Positions 1-9,412 of a stretch of 62,159 bases of DNA are shown piece by piece. The translations under genes were made by a program, and so were the position numbers. The stretch is from JBBTVI01 sp038063315. Lineage in GTDB: Bacteria > Patescibacteriota > Minisyncoccia > Sungbacterales > HO2-52-23. The notes below the pieces were generated by a model. It did no database searches. It saw nothing but the letters and a program-made list of their open reading frames with translations, and was not told the origin of the DNA. Numbering within the stretch: position 1 is the first letter of the stretch; every line of letters begins with the position of its first letter. The stretch spans positions 1-62,159 of the forward strand of contig JBBTVI010000008.1 of assembly GCA_038063315.1 (NCBI GenBank), in the 5' to 3' direction.

Positions 1-87
1 TTGTTTCGTCGGTGCTGCTCCTCGCGATGACAATCGAAATGGATTGCCGCGCGCCACCTCGAGGGACTCGGTGTCGCTCGCAATGAC
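1..87. repeat. REP-like dispersed repeat, copy 1 (cut by window edge)
   Basis: The window opens inside a dispersed palindromic repeat. It contains a CTCCTCGCGATGAC half followed by a GGATTGCCGCGCGCC module that ends in GGTGTCGCTCGCAATGAC. The same modules recur about fourteen times in this window, always between genes. Confidence 0.85.
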
Positions 88-105
88 ATCTGTCTGGGGC
101 TTCTT

Positions 106-468
106 CTATTCTTCTTTGCGTGACGCGCGCAAACAGTCCGTAAGGCGCGGGGTCTCGGTCCAGCCGCAGGCGCCGTCCGGTTGGCGCGCGCAAACCGCGT
201 CTTTATAACAGGCGTATTCGGGCCGGAATTCGCAGGTTGTGATAACCTCCTCATCGGCACAGATATTGCCGCTGCATCCGGTGACAACGCATCCTCCGGA
301 TGGTTGAGATGTCGCTGTGTTGCCTTTTTGTTCAGGCAGAGGGGGAGGGGCCGTGCTTCGTTTGAGGACGATGACGGCGGCGGCAACGCCGGCTAGAAGG
401 AAAACAAAACCGGCGATAATGCACACAATGCAGGACTTTTTTTGTGCGTGTATATCTATCCTACTCAT
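106..468 (-). CDS. Small membrane-anchored eight-cysteine-cluster protein
   Basis: This is a 120-aa protein with an N-terminal membrane segment (about residues 13-35, IVCIIAGFVFLLAGVAAAVIV), a Pro/Gln-rich linker and a compact C-terminal domain holding exactly eight cysteines. The landmarks are VVTGCSGNICAD, TTCEFRPEYACY and DGACGWT. The pattern matches small extracytoplasmic proteins annotated as eight-cysteine-cluster proteins. The cysteines probably form disulfides outside the membrane, and the function is unknown. The gene is separated from the next by about 90 bp that include a GGAGGTTAAACCTCC palindrome. Confidence 0.7.
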   Translation of the reverse strand: MSRIDIHAQKKSCIVCIIAGFVFLLAGVAAAVIVLKRSTAPPPLPEQKGNTATSQPSGGCVVTGCSGNICADEEVITTCEFRPEYACYKDAVCARQPDGACGWTETPRLTDCLRASRKEE

Positions 469-560
469 AGAGATGTGCTCATTGGAGGTTAAACCTCCTC
501 AGATTCCGCCGTCGGCTTGTTTCTCGGGCGTCTCAAGAAAATTGGCTAAAGTTCGGTTGT

Positions 561-1097
561 TTATTGTATCTCGGTTCCGTCCCATGCGAACGGGACGAAA
601 AAGACGTCAACTGAGGCGTTCTGTTTTACATCGGTGAACCATGCGTCGAAATCCTTTTTTTGAGCGGTCAGTTCTTCTTCAAGGATCTCGCGCATGGCCT
701 GCGGAATGAGAATGAATTTCTCAAAGTCGCGGCGGTTGAGTCCGAACGTCATCTCCGCGGATTGTCCGAGCGTGGACGCTTCTCTCGTGGCGTCGCGGAC
801 CCGCGCCCGGCTTTTTGCGGCAAGATCCGGCACAATGGTCTTCCCTTCGGAGGCGATCAGGATATTTTCAATGAGAAATGTGAGGGTGTTTCTTTGAGCC
901 TCGGCCACGGCAGTACCGGCGCCTCCGGTAGATTGAGCGTCAATCGAGGCCATGCGCGTTGCGGCCGACTCAAGCCGCGTCCAGCGCGCATAGGTGATGA
1001 TCCGCCCGTTGACGCGCGCGACCGGATACCAGCCGGTGATGACCAGGACGGCAAGGCATCCGAGAAGCAGGGCAAAAAAGAGATATGATTTTTTCAT
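561..1097 (-). CDS. SurA N-terminal-like membrane-anchored protein without PPIase domain
   Basis: The 178-aa product begins at the ATG at 1097 (MKKSYLFFALLLG), which overlaps the stop of the upstream ftsB-like gene as ATGA and so indicates translational coupling. One membrane segment (residues 5-24) is followed by WYPVARVNGRIITYARW, which resembles the start of SurA/PrsA-type chaperones. A helical region with an acidic, Lys-rich tail follows. No parvulin catalytic domain is present, so it is more likely a holdase-like or assembly protein than an isomerase. The assignment is an inference from the N-terminal pattern. Confidence 0.55.
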   Translation of the reverse strand: MKKSYLFFALLLGCLAVLVITGWYPVARVNGRIITYARWTRLESAATRMASIDAQSTGGAGTAVAEAQRNTLTFLIENILIASEGKTIVPDLAAKSRARVRDATREASTLGQSAEMTFGLNRRDFEKFILIPQAMREILEEELTAQKKDFDAWFTDVKQNASVDVFFVPFAWDGTEIQ

Positions 1098-1477
1098 TGT
1101 TCGGTTTTCATCTCTTGGGATTGGAAGAACGCGCTGATAAGGCGTCGCCACCACGGCATTGCGCCTGTCGCGGCCTCTCCCGCAATCGGCGCGCTTGTGG
1201 CGCGTGGCTCCGCCACGATGACCACCTGTTCACCCGGTCGTTTCAGGCCGAGGTCGCTTTTTATTTTGCGCTCGATCGTCGCCGGATATTTCCATTCTCT
1301 CAGCCGTTCCGATAGTTCCGCTTTTTTCGCCTCAAGAGCGGCGATCTGCTCCCGGACGTTTTGCGTTTCTCGGCGGAGGTCGAATGCGCGCAGAGAGGTT
1401 TTCACCGCGCCGTAGCCGATAATTGCGGCGACGGCGATAACGAGGACATTAAGAAGCGCGGCTTTAAGGGGTTGCAT
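1094..1477 (-). CDS. FtsB/DivIC-type septum formation initiator
   Basis: A 127-aa bitopic protein with a short cytoplasmic N-terminus, a membrane helix at about residues 9-25, and a coiled coil (RRETQNVREQIAALEAKKAELSERL split over residues 35-60). The following REWKYPATIERKIKSDLGLKRPGE is the FtsB/DivIC signature in which the coiled coil leads to a short globular end. Members of the family bridge FtsL and FtsQ/DivIB at the division septum. The tail MPWWRRLISAFF is an amphipathic extension of unknown role. It is the first gene of a two-gene overlapping unit. Confidence 0.75.
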   Translation of the reverse strand: MQPLKAALLNVLVIAVAAIIGYGAVKTSLRAFDLRRETQNVREQIAALEAKKAELSERLREWKYPATIERKIKSDLGLKRPGEQVVIVAEPRATSAPIAGEAATGAMPWWRRLISAFFQSQEMKTEQ

Positions 1478-1532
1478 GATTCGGCAAAAATTAGGTATTA
1501 TGGGATATGAAGTATGTATTATGGGGAATTTT

Positions 1533-1681
1533 AGAAACTGTTGAAAAAGTCATTGCGAGGAGCAGCAGCGACGAAGCAATCCATAACGCAGAAATTCTGG
1601 ATTGCTTCGCTTTCGGCTCGCAATGACGGTCGAAATGGATTGCCGCGCTCCCCCTCGCAGCTCGGGGTCGCTCGCAATGAC
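1533..1681. repeat. REP-like dispersed repeat, copy 2, with degenerate TIR
   Basis: Two back-to-back REP modules, GTCATTGCGAGGAGCAGCAG to GGCTCGCAATGAC and GGATTGCCGCGCTCC to GGTCGCTCGCAATGAC. They are preceded by AGAAACTGTTGAAAAA (1533-1548), a degraded form of the AGAAACCGTCTAAAAA terminal repeat seen elsewhere. Confidence 0.85.
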
Positions 1682-1704
1682 GACTGTGAGGGATTACTTC
1701 ATCT

Positions 1705-1806
1705 ATGTTTCGTCACCAAAAAAAATTGCGCGCGGTCTGGATTGTTATCACGATCATCGGCGTCTTGGCGATGGTCGCGTTTACCGTTGCGCCCGCGCTA
1801 TACTGA
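1705..1806 (+). CDS. Very small single-helix membrane protein (33 aa)
   Basis: The reading frame MFRHQKKLRAVWIVITIIGV... gives a 33-aa peptide. It has a basic N-terminus (RHQKKLR), one hydrophobic helix starting at WIVITII and a VAPALY end. Similar tiny membrane proteins (basic head, W, one helix, a late Pro) occur in many Patescibacteria genomes as I recall them. The frame lies between a repeat and lepA in a convergent position. No strong ribosome-binding site is visible. The call rests on composition and topology only. Confidence 0.45.
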   Translation: MFRHQKKLRAVWIVITIIGVLAMVAFTVAPALY

Positions 1807-1834
1807 TTGTTGAGATCATCATACCGCCGCGCGG

Positions 1835-3637
1835 TCATTTCTTCAACATCTGAAAAAAAACCTCCTGCGGGATTTCCACGCGCCCGCGGGTTTTTAATTT
1901 TTTCTTTCCCTCCTTCTGTTTTTTCCAGAGTTTCATTTTGCGCGTCCTGTCGCCTCCGTAGAGATACCCGGTTACGTCTTTTTTGAGCGCGGGAATCGTC
2001 TCGCGCGCGACAATGCGGCCGCCTGTTTCGGCCTGGATGGAAACAGCGAAGAGTTCGCGCGGGAGAAGTTCTTTGAGGCGCCCGACCGCGTTCCGGCCAC
2101 GGCGCTCGGCCTCATCCTTCGGGACGATTTCTGAAAACGCGGACACTTCTTCTCCGGCAACGAGGATATTGAGGCGCGCGAGCTCGCCCGGCCTGTATCC
2201 GATGAGCTCATACGCGAGCGACGCATATCCCCTGGTCAGGCCCTTGATGCGGTCGTAGAAATCAACGATGATCTCGCCGAGGGGCGTTTCGCATTGCATC
2301 AATATGCGCGTTCCTCCGGCGAGTGTCGCGGTATCGGTCATGTATCCGCGGCGTTCATGCACCGCACCAGTCAGGGCGCCGATGAATTCCGGAGGCGTTA
2401 TGATATCGAGCCGGCACCACGGTTCCTCAATCGCCGTGATCACGTGCGCGGGCGGCATTTTATGCGCCGCAAAGACGGTCTGAGTCGGACCGGATCTGGT
2501 CGTGACGCGAAAGGCGACGGACGGACGGGAGAAGACGAGCTCAAGCGCGTATTCGCGGCGCAGGCGCTCGGCGACGATTTCCATATGCAGCATCCCGAGG
2601 AATCCGGCCCGGAATCCGCGACCGAGTGCTCCGGATTCTTCGGGTTCGAATGCGAGGGCGCTATCCTCAAGCCGCAGGCGCGTGAGCGCATCGCGCAAAT
2701 TTTCGTAAGAATCCTGGTCCGTGGGAAATATGGAGGCGAAGACCACCGGCTGCGGTTCTTTGTATCCGGCGAGGGGCACGATGTCTCCGGCTTCTTTTTC
2801 CCGTCTCTCGCCCGTCACGGTGTCGCCCACGCGCACTTTTTCCGGCTCTTTGACGCCGGTCGCGATATAGCCGATGTCGCCGGATTGGAGCATCGGGGAG
2901 GCGACGCGATGGGGCCGGAAGAATCCGACATCCATGGCTTCGCTCTTTGCGGCGGTTGCGATAAAACGCAGTTTGTCTCCTTTGCGGAGCGTTCCGTCCA
3001 CGATACGGACGTAGGCGATAACGCCCTGGTAGGCGTCGTAACTTGAGTCAAAAACGCGGGCCCGGAGCGGCGCATCGGGCAAAAGAGCCGTCTGGGAGAC
3101 CCGCCGGATAACTTCTGCGAGGAGCTCGGGAACTCCGGCGCCGGTCTTGCCCGAGCAGGCAAGAATATCGGACGGAGAGACGCCGACGAGGGCGGCGATC
3201 TCTTGTTTTGTCTCGGCAATGCGCGCCACGGGGAGATCTATTTTATTAACCACGGGAATGATCGTCAATTTTTCCGCGCGGGCAAGATGCAGGTTGGAGA
3301 CGGTCTGGGCCTGTACGCCTTGCGTCGCATCCACCAGGAGAATCGCGCCCTCAACGCAGGCCAGCGCCCTGGACACCTCGTATGAAAAATCAACGTGCCC
3401 GGGAGTGTCAATGAGATTGAGTTGGTAGTTTATCGTCCCCAATTTGTAGGACATGCGCACCGGCTGCATTTTGATCGTAATCCCCTTTTCCTGTTCGAGT
3501 TCCATCTGGTCGAGGAATTGCGCGTGCATTTTTCGTTTCTCGACCGTTCCGGTCAATTCCAAAAAACGGTCCGCAAGCGTGGACTTTCCATGATCAATAT
3601 GTGCGAGGATGCAGAAATTACGGATGTTGTTGAGCAT
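1835..3637 (-). CDS. lepA: Elongation factor 4 (LepA)
   Basis: The 600-aa translational GTPase contains the family motifs in order: G1 AHIDHGKSTLADR, a G2-region EKGITIK, G3 DTPGHVDFSYEVSRA and G4 NKIDLP. The C-terminal LepA-specific domain includes LKKDVTGYLYGGDRTRKMKL. Length is normal for the family. LepA remodels stalled ribosomes. The start was placed at MLNNIRNFCILAH (3637), because the upstream open frame reads through a CCCCCTTT hairpin repeat. The protein ends EVFFQMLKK, as expected. No operon partner is evident. Confidence 0.97.
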   Translation of the reverse strand: MLNNIRNFCILAHIDHGKSTLADRFLELTGTVEKRKMHAQFLDQMELEQEKGITIKMQPVRMSYKLGTINYQLNLIDTPGHVDFSYEVSRALACVEGAILLVDATQGVQAQTVSNLHLARAEKLTIIPVVNKIDLPVARIAETKQEIAALVGVSPSDILACSGKTGAGVPELLAEVIRRVSQTALLPDAPLRARVFDSSYDAYQGVIAYVRIVDGTLRKGDKLRFIATAAKSEAMDVGFFRPHRVASPMLQSGDIGYIATGVKEPEKVRVGDTVTGERREKEAGDIVPLAGYKEPQPVVFASIFPTDQDSYENLRDALTRLRLEDSALAFEPEESGALGRGFRAGFLGMLHMEIVAERLRREYALELVFSRPSVAFRVTTRSGPTQTVFAAHKMPPAHVITAIEEPWCRLDIITPPEFIGALTGAVHERRGYMTDTATLAGGTRILMQCETPLGEIIVDFYDRIKGLTRGYASLAYELIGYRPGELARLNILVAGEEVSAFSEIVPKDEAERRGRNAVGRLKELLPRELFAVSIQAETGGRIVARETIPALKKDVTGYLYGGDRTRKMKLWKKQKEGKKKLKTRGRVEIPQEVFFQMLKK

Positions 3638-3652
3638 ATAGTTATAAATTTT

Positions 3653-3671
3653 CCCCCTTTGGAAAAGGGGG
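3653..3671. repeat. CCCCCTTT...AAAGGGGG hairpin repeat
   Basis: An 8-bp stem CCCCCTTT / AAAGGGGG with a three-base loop sits just upstream of lepA. A related hairpin occurs at 35141-35159 upstream of trxB, so this is a dispersed repeat rather than a gene-specific terminator. Confidence 0.7.
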
Positions 3672-3691
3672 ATCAAGGGGGATTTTGGGAT

Positions 3692-3739
3692 GATTTGCCG
3701 CGCGCCCCCCTCGCGAGACTCGGGGTCGCTCGCAATGAC
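3692..3739. repeat. REP-like dispersed repeat, half copy
   Basis: A single GATTTGCCGCGCGCC to GGGTCGCTCGCAATGAC module of the REP-like family, without the partner half. Confidence 0.8.
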
Positions 3740-3780
3740 AGCCGTGGGAGGATCATCAATCGAGAAGACATTTACTCATT

Positions 3781-3821
3781 GGAGGTTTAACCTCGTAAGC
3801 GGCTTACGAGGTTAAACCTCC
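3781..3821. repeat. Perfect 20-bp inverted repeat with one-base loop
   Basis: Bases 3781-3800 are the exact reverse complement of 3802-3821, with a single G between them. The outer part, GGAGGTTTAACCTC / GAGGTTAAACCTCC, is itself palindromic and recurs in shorter form near 486-500 and 48133-48143. It lies between ndk and lepA. Confidence 0.85.
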
Positions 3822-3874
3822 TCATGCGCGTTCGTCAGCGCGATTGAAGATACAGCAAGAAAATTTGCCAAAGT

Positions 3875-4465
3875 TCAAAACATAATATCCTCTTCCGCGC
3901 GTTTGTAGCCGTGGAGATCATCGGCTCCGAACCAAAAAGCGAGTTCGTGGGCGGCCTCCTCCGGGGTTTCTGAGGCGTGGATGAGATTGTGCACCGCGCG
4001 CTTTCCGGCATTGGCGAGCGCCGGGGAATCCACGGAGTAGTCGCCGCGAATCGTCCCCATTTCCGCCATGTTGGGAAGGGTGTGGCCGCAGAGTTTACGC
4101 ACCATGTCCACGGCATGAATTCCCTCAATGGCCATTTTGATAATCGGGCCGGAAACCATAAAATCCACGATCCAACCGCGCACCATTTTTCCGATTTGCT
4201 CCGGGTCGTCGGTGCCGAGAACTTCTTTGGCGTCAATGCTGTATTTTTCGTATGTGGCCATGGTTTTGCCGCCGAGGCGCCGGATCCATTCGGGATTTTT
4301 CGGGTAGTGCTCGTCAATGTGTTCGCGCGAGGCCAGAATCATTTTGAGGGCAATAATCTTAAGCCCGCGTTGTTCGATGCGCCGGATGATTTCGCCGACA
4401 AGACCGCGTTTGACGCCGTCGGGCTTGATGAGGACCAGTGTTTTTTCTTCGTTGGGGTGAGACAT
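3875..4465 (-). CDS. ndk: Nucleoside diphosphate kinase (extended form)
   Basis: The 196-aa protein starts MSHPNEEKTLVLIKPDGVKRG, the NDPK N-terminal signature, and carries GTIRGDYSVDSP followed by NLIHASETPEEA. The His in the latter corresponds to the phosphorylated histidine. It is about 45 residues longer than the usual bacterial enzyme because of an insert around residues 50-95 (ending in QIGKMVRGWIVDF). The enzyme transfers the gamma phosphate between NTPs and NDPs. The start at 4465 was chosen because MSHP directly precedes the conserved strand. The kinase gene upstream ends 10 bp away. Confidence 0.95.
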   Translation of the reverse strand: MSHPNEEKTLVLIKPDGVKRGLVGEIIRRIEQRGLKIIALKMILASREHIDEHYPKNPEWIRRLGGKTMATYEKYSIDAKEVLGTDDPEQIGKMVRGWIVDFMVSGPIIKMAIEGIHAVDMVRKLCGHTLPNMAEMGTIRGDYSVDSPALANAGKRAVHNLIHASETPEEAAHELAFWFGADDLHGYKRAEEDIMF

Positions 4466-4475
4466 GGGATAGACG

Positions 4476-5402
4476 TTATGCGGAGGATCGAGGCAGGCGG
4501 ACGGAGAATGTGCTGCCGGATCCGGAGTCGGATACGAACCAAATGGATCCCTGCATATTCTCGACAAGGCACTTGACGATAAAAAGGCCCAGGCCAGTTC
4601 CTTCTATATCATCTTTTTCGCGCGCGCGCCAGAATTTTTCAAAAACGCGTTTTTGATCCGCTGGCTTGATGCCGATGCCCGTATCCTTGACGTGCACAAC
4701 GACATTTTTGGGTTCAACATCGGCCCAGATCGTAACAGTCCCGTTCAAGCGGTTATATTTGACGGCATTAGTGAGGAGATTGACGAGCGTTTCTTTAAGC
4801 CGCGGGGGGTCGGCCATCACAGGAGGGAGATTGGGCGTGAGCTGATTGTATATCTCCACTTTTTCGCTTGCCGCAAGATGCGCGACTTCCGCGACGGCCT
4901 CGTTCGCCGACGCCTGAAGCGCAACGGGTACAAACGCGTATTTGACGGCCGCGTGTTCAATGCGCGCCACCTCAAGGAGGTCTTCGACGAGTCCGAGCAG
5001 GCGCTCGCTGCTTTTTTGCGCGGTATTGAAAAGGGTGACGCCGGATTTCTGCTGAAACATTTTTTGCAATTCGTCCACGGCCCAACGGATGGCAGTGGCG
5101 GGCGCGCGGAGTTCGTGCGCCGCGACAAAGACGAATTGATCCTTCAGCCGGAGAATGGCCTGAGCGTGTTTTCGCTCACGGTCGCGCGCGACGAGATAGG
5201 AGACAATCGTCATCTCCGTCGTGAGGAGCAATAATATAAAGAGGCCGATTTCGCGCGCCATGGCGCCGGTCGCGACGCGGTATGTGATAAAAGCGATGGC
5301 TCCGACGGAGGCGCCGACGATGCCGAGAAGCATCGGAATATAGAGGCGGCCCGAGGCGCCTTTTTGCGTATCAGCGGCGGAAGGTGTTGAAATCTGTTCC
5401 AT
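4476..5402 (-). CDS. Membrane histidine kinase with two TM helices and no sensor domain
   Basis: The 308-aa kinase has two closely spaced membrane helices (about residues 22-42 and 52-70) with almost no extracellular loop, then a short linker to HisKA. The H-box is FVFVAAHELRAPATAIRW, the N-box NLLTNAVKYN, G1 DTGIGI and G2 GTGLGLFIV. With no extracellular domain it may sense a membrane-associated or intracellular signal. No response regulator is adjacent. A promoter-like sequence lies just upstream (5417-5445), so it may be transcribed on its own together with ndk. Confidence 0.9.
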   Translation of the reverse strand: MEQISTPSAADTQKGASGRLYIPMLLGIVGASVGAIAFITYRVATGAMAREIGLFILLLLTTEMTIVSYLVARDRERKHAQAILRLKDQFVFVAAHELRAPATAIRWAVDELQKMFQQKSGVTLFNTAQKSSERLLGLVEDLLEVARIEHAAVKYAFVPVALQASANEAVAEVAHLAASEKVEIYNQLTPNLPPVMADPPRLKETLVNLLTNAVKYNRLNGTVTIWADVEPKNVVVHVKDTGIGIKPADQKRVFEKFWRAREKDDIEGTGLGLFIVKCLVENMQGSIWFVSDSGSGSTFSVRLPRSSA

Positions 5403-5416
5403 AATACCCTGCTTCC

Positions 5417-5445
5417 ATTAAAGCACACTTGCGATAAAAATTCAA
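5417..5445 (-). promoter_or_regulatory. Sigma-70-like promoter for the kinase at 4476-5402
   Basis: Read on the - strand, TTGAAT (5445-5440) is followed by a 17-bp spacer and TTTAAT (5422-5417), with the ATG 14 bp further on. Spacing is ideal and the hexamers are near consensus. Confidence 0.5.
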
Positions 5446-5472
5446 TCAACAATTTGGTAACTCATCGCAGCT

Positions 5473-5620
5473 GTCATTGCGAGGAGTCCTGCTGCAGGAC
5501 GACGAAGCAATCCAGCATTTCTGCCTTTACGGATTGTTTCGTCGCTGCTGCTCCTCGCGATGACGATCGAAATGGATTGCCGCGCGCCCCCTCGACAGAC
5601 TCGGGGTCGCTCGCAATGAC
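5473..5620. repeat. REP-like dispersed repeat, copy 4
   Basis: The composite copy has the module GTCATTGCGAGGAGTCCTGC with a palindromic TCCTGCTGCAGGA core. It continues through CTCCTCGCGATGAC and GGATTGCCGCGCGCC to GGTCGCTCGCAATGAC. It sits between aspS and the preceding kinase gene. Confidence 0.9.
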
Positions 5621-5632
5621 ACCCGTGAGAGG

Positions 5633-7018
<1,386 letters not shown>

Positions 7019-7085
7019 AATGTGTGTGAATCGTAAAACGGAAATCGTCAATAGGCAAGTTTTCGCTCTGTAATGTTTTACATCC

Positions 7086-7185
7086 GTCATTGCGAGGAGT
7101 CCTGCTGCAGGACGACGAAGCAATCCAGCAGAAATACTGGATTGCCGCGCTCCCCCTCGATAGACTCGGGGTCGCTCGCAATGAC
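7086..7185. repeat. REP-like dispersed repeat, copy 5
   Basis: The copy runs from GTCATTGCGAGGAGTCCTGC with the TCCTGCTGCAGGA core to GGTCGCTCGCAATGAC, between the 7TM kinase gene and aspS. Confidence 0.9.
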
Positions 7186-7237
7186 GGCTGTGAGCGTTTA
7201 CGTCTCTCTGTCTCGCTTTCTCTTTACTCTTGACTTT

Positions 7238-8878
7238 TTACTCGTTACTCTTAACTTCCACCTTCTTTCGTATCGGCAGTTCAATTGTAAACGTACTCCC
7301 CTTTCCCGGGCCCTTTGATTCGGCGCGCGCGGTTCCGTCGTGATCTTCCATGACGCGCCGGACAAAGTAAAGGCCGATACCCATGCCGCCCGGGTCAACG
7401 CGGCGGGCTGATTCGCTTCGCGCGAATTTCTCAAACGCCTGCGCCGTATCGTTCGCGCTCATGCCGATTCCGTTGTCTTGCACTGAGAGGCGGATGCGGC
7501 CCGCGCGCGCCTCAAGCATGACGGTGATTTCTCCTTCGGGAGTGTATTTTACGGCATTATCGAGAAGGTTCGTCACAACCTCACGCATCTTGTCTGCGTC
7601 AAAAACAGTCGAAGGGACGGCGCCCTGCTTATTGTAGCGGAGCGCAAGGTGCTTTTCCGCCGCGCGCGGGCCGAACGCATCAACGAGTTTTTGGACGATG
7701 CCGCCGAGATCTCCGGGCGTCATCTCGTACCGGATTTTTCCTGATTCAATGCGCGAGAGGTTGAGTAAACTATTGATCAGACCGACCATCTGCTCGGTAG
7801 AGGAGGCGACGCGCTCCATGGCCTCTTTGCCTTTTTTTGCCGCCGGCTTGATCGTCCCGTCGCGGAGCAATGAGATGTAGCCCTTGATGATGGTGAGCGG
7901 CGCCCGCAACTGGTGCGACGCAATGGAGATAAATTCGGATTTTGTGCGGTCAATCTGTTGCAGTGCGTGATTGGATTTGGCTAATTCCTGCGTCATCCGT
8001 TCAAGTTCGCGGCGCTGCGTTACTTCTTTTCTGACGCTGCGGATCAGCATATAGCCGAAGACGGATGTCAGGAAAAAAATAAACGAGTCAATTGTTGCTT
8101 GCGTCGGAGATATGAAGGAAAAAATCTTGGTGAAGAGAACAATGGCGAGCACGGAGACGAACATTTGGGTCGCGAAGATCTGAATACTGAAAAGATTATG
8201 CTTGACAATCGCATACGCGATAAACGTAATGAGAATGACGGGGAAGATGGGACCGAGAAAGACGAATGCGGATGTCCGGAGAATAACGACGAAGATGACC
8301 GTCGAGATCCCCATGAGGGAGAAAGAGGCAATGACGCCGGCAAGGAGATGGCGGAGTTTCATCTTCTCCTCGCCCTGGGCTCTGCGATGTTTGAGGATAA
8401 GGATGATAAAGCTGAGAATAAAAAGTCCGATGAAATCCAGGAAGAAAACCGGCATTCCGGGGCCGGGGACGGGGATGGGCTCGCCTTCCGGATAATGGAT
8501 TGATTGAAACACAAAAGGCATAAGCGATGCGGCCGCAGATGCGATCATGAGGAACAATAGGAGCGCGATAAAACGGCGGCGCATCGTTATGCGGTGTCCG
8601 GGAAACGTATGGACGAGAAGAACGAGAATAGGGCCGATGAATGACGTGACGAACATGACGGCGCGTATCCAGAAGAGTTGATCGTCAGGAGTTTGGCGTG
8701 GCGGGTGAAGCGACAGGAAATTGACGATAATGTAGAAGTCAATGGCAATAGCGAGCAATAAAAAGAGCCGGTGCGTCCAGCTTTTTGGATTGCGGATATG
8801 GATGATGGCGCCCAGCGCGGATGTCGCCGTCAGGGCCAGAACGCCGAGGAGGATTTCAATGGTGAGGAAGGGCGACAT
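7238..8878 (-). CDS. 7TM-type membrane histidine kinase (HK1)
   Basis: The 546-aa kinase has an N-terminal multi-helix membrane module of the histidine-kinase 7TM type (residues about 5-285) and a short coiled linker (RRELERMTQELAKSNHALQQ). The transmitter has H-box EFISIASHQLRAPLTIIKGY, N-box NLLDNAVKYTPEG, G1 DNGIGM and G2 GGMGIGLYFVRR. The N-terminal 221 or so residues match those of the kinase at 9413-11599, and the DNA appears identical over 663 bp. The transmitters differ. A receiver protein is encoded between the two kinases. The 7TM module probably senses a membrane or extracellular ligand, which is unknown. Confidence 0.92.
   Translation of the reverse strand: MSPFLTIEILLGVLALTATSALGAIIHIRNPKSWTHRLFLLLAIAIDFYIIVNFLSLHPPRQTPDDQLFWIRAVMFVTSFIGPILVLLVHTFPGHRITMRRRFIALLLFLMIASAAASLMPFVFQSIHYPEGEPIPVPGPGMPVFFLDFIGLFILSFIILILKHRRAQGEEKMKLRHLLAGVIASFSLMGISTVIFVVILRTSAFVFLGPIFPVILITFIAYAIVKHNLFSIQIFATQMFVSVLAIVLFTKIFSFISPTQATIDSFIFFLTSVFGYMLIRSVRKEVTQRRELERMTQELAKSNHALQQIDRTKSEFISIASHQLRAPLTIIKGYISLLRDGTIKPAAKKGKEAMERVASSTEQMVGLINSLLNLSRIESGKIRYEMTPGDLGGIVQKLVDAFGPRAAEKHLALRYNKQGAVPSTVFDADKMREVVTNLLDNAVKYTPEGEITVMLEARAGRIRLSVQDNGIGMSANDTAQAFEKFARSESARRVDPGGMGIGLYFVRRVMEDHDGTARAESKGPGKGSTFTIELPIRKKVEVKSNE
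8205..8867. repeat. 663-bp direct repeat, copy A (7TM sensor module)
   Basis: By eye this block is base-for-base identical to 10914-11576 at a constant offset of 2709 bp with no indels. It covers almost exactly the membrane-sensor coding region of two kinases. Identity stops abruptly at both ends. Confidence 0.9.
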
Positions 8879-8968
8879 ACGAGGACGTTGAAAATTTTAC
8901 CCGGGCGCTTACGCCTTATGGCGTGTGCAACAGGACGAAAAAGCGTCGCAGCCGCTAGAGAGCGCGGG

Positions 8969-9370
8969 TTATATTGCGCCGTCAGGACGATATAAGAGCT
9001 GAATGATGCGCTCGACGATTTCATGAAGTTTAAGTTCGGATTTGACCAAATAATCCAGGACGCCAAGACGCCGCGCATGTTCTTCCGCCTCCGCTCTCGC
9101 GACAATGGTCAGCACGACAATTTTCAGTTCTTTGGTCGTCGGATCGTCGCGCAACCGTTTCAAGATTTCCAAACCGTCCATGCCGGGCATCAAGAGGTCC
9201 AAAACGATCAGGTCCGGCGTTTGTTCTTTTGCGAGCGTGAGCCCCTTTTCGCCGTCGTGAGCAAGGAGCACATCAATGCCCGCTTTTTCAAAGGCGGCTT
9301 TATACATTCCGATGAGTAGCGGGTTATCCTCGATCAGAAGAAGCAATTTCTTAAGCGGTTGTTCGGTCAT
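8969..9370 (-). CDS. Single-domain response regulator (receiver only)
   Basis: The 133-aa protein consists of one CheY-like receiver. The acidic pocket is in LLLIEDNPLL, the phospho-acceptor Asp in DLIVLDLLMPGMDGLEIL, the conserved Thr in VLTIVARAE, and the Lys in DYLVKSELK. There is no output domain, so the signal must pass by protein-protein contact or a phosphorelay. The start MTEQPLKK at 9370 is preferred over an upstream frame. It lies between two related 7TM kinases and is probably co-transcribed with them. Confidence 0.92.
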   Translation of the reverse strand: MTEQPLKKLLLLIEDNPLLIGMYKAAFEKAGIDVLLAHDGEKGLTLAKEQTPDLIVLDLLMPGMDGLEILKRLRDDPTTKELKIVVLTIVARAEAEEHARRLGVLDYLVKSELKLHEIVERIIQLLYRPDGAI

Positions 9371-9412
9371 AGTCCATAATATAAACAACGCTCAGTCTTT
9401 CTATACCCTTAA

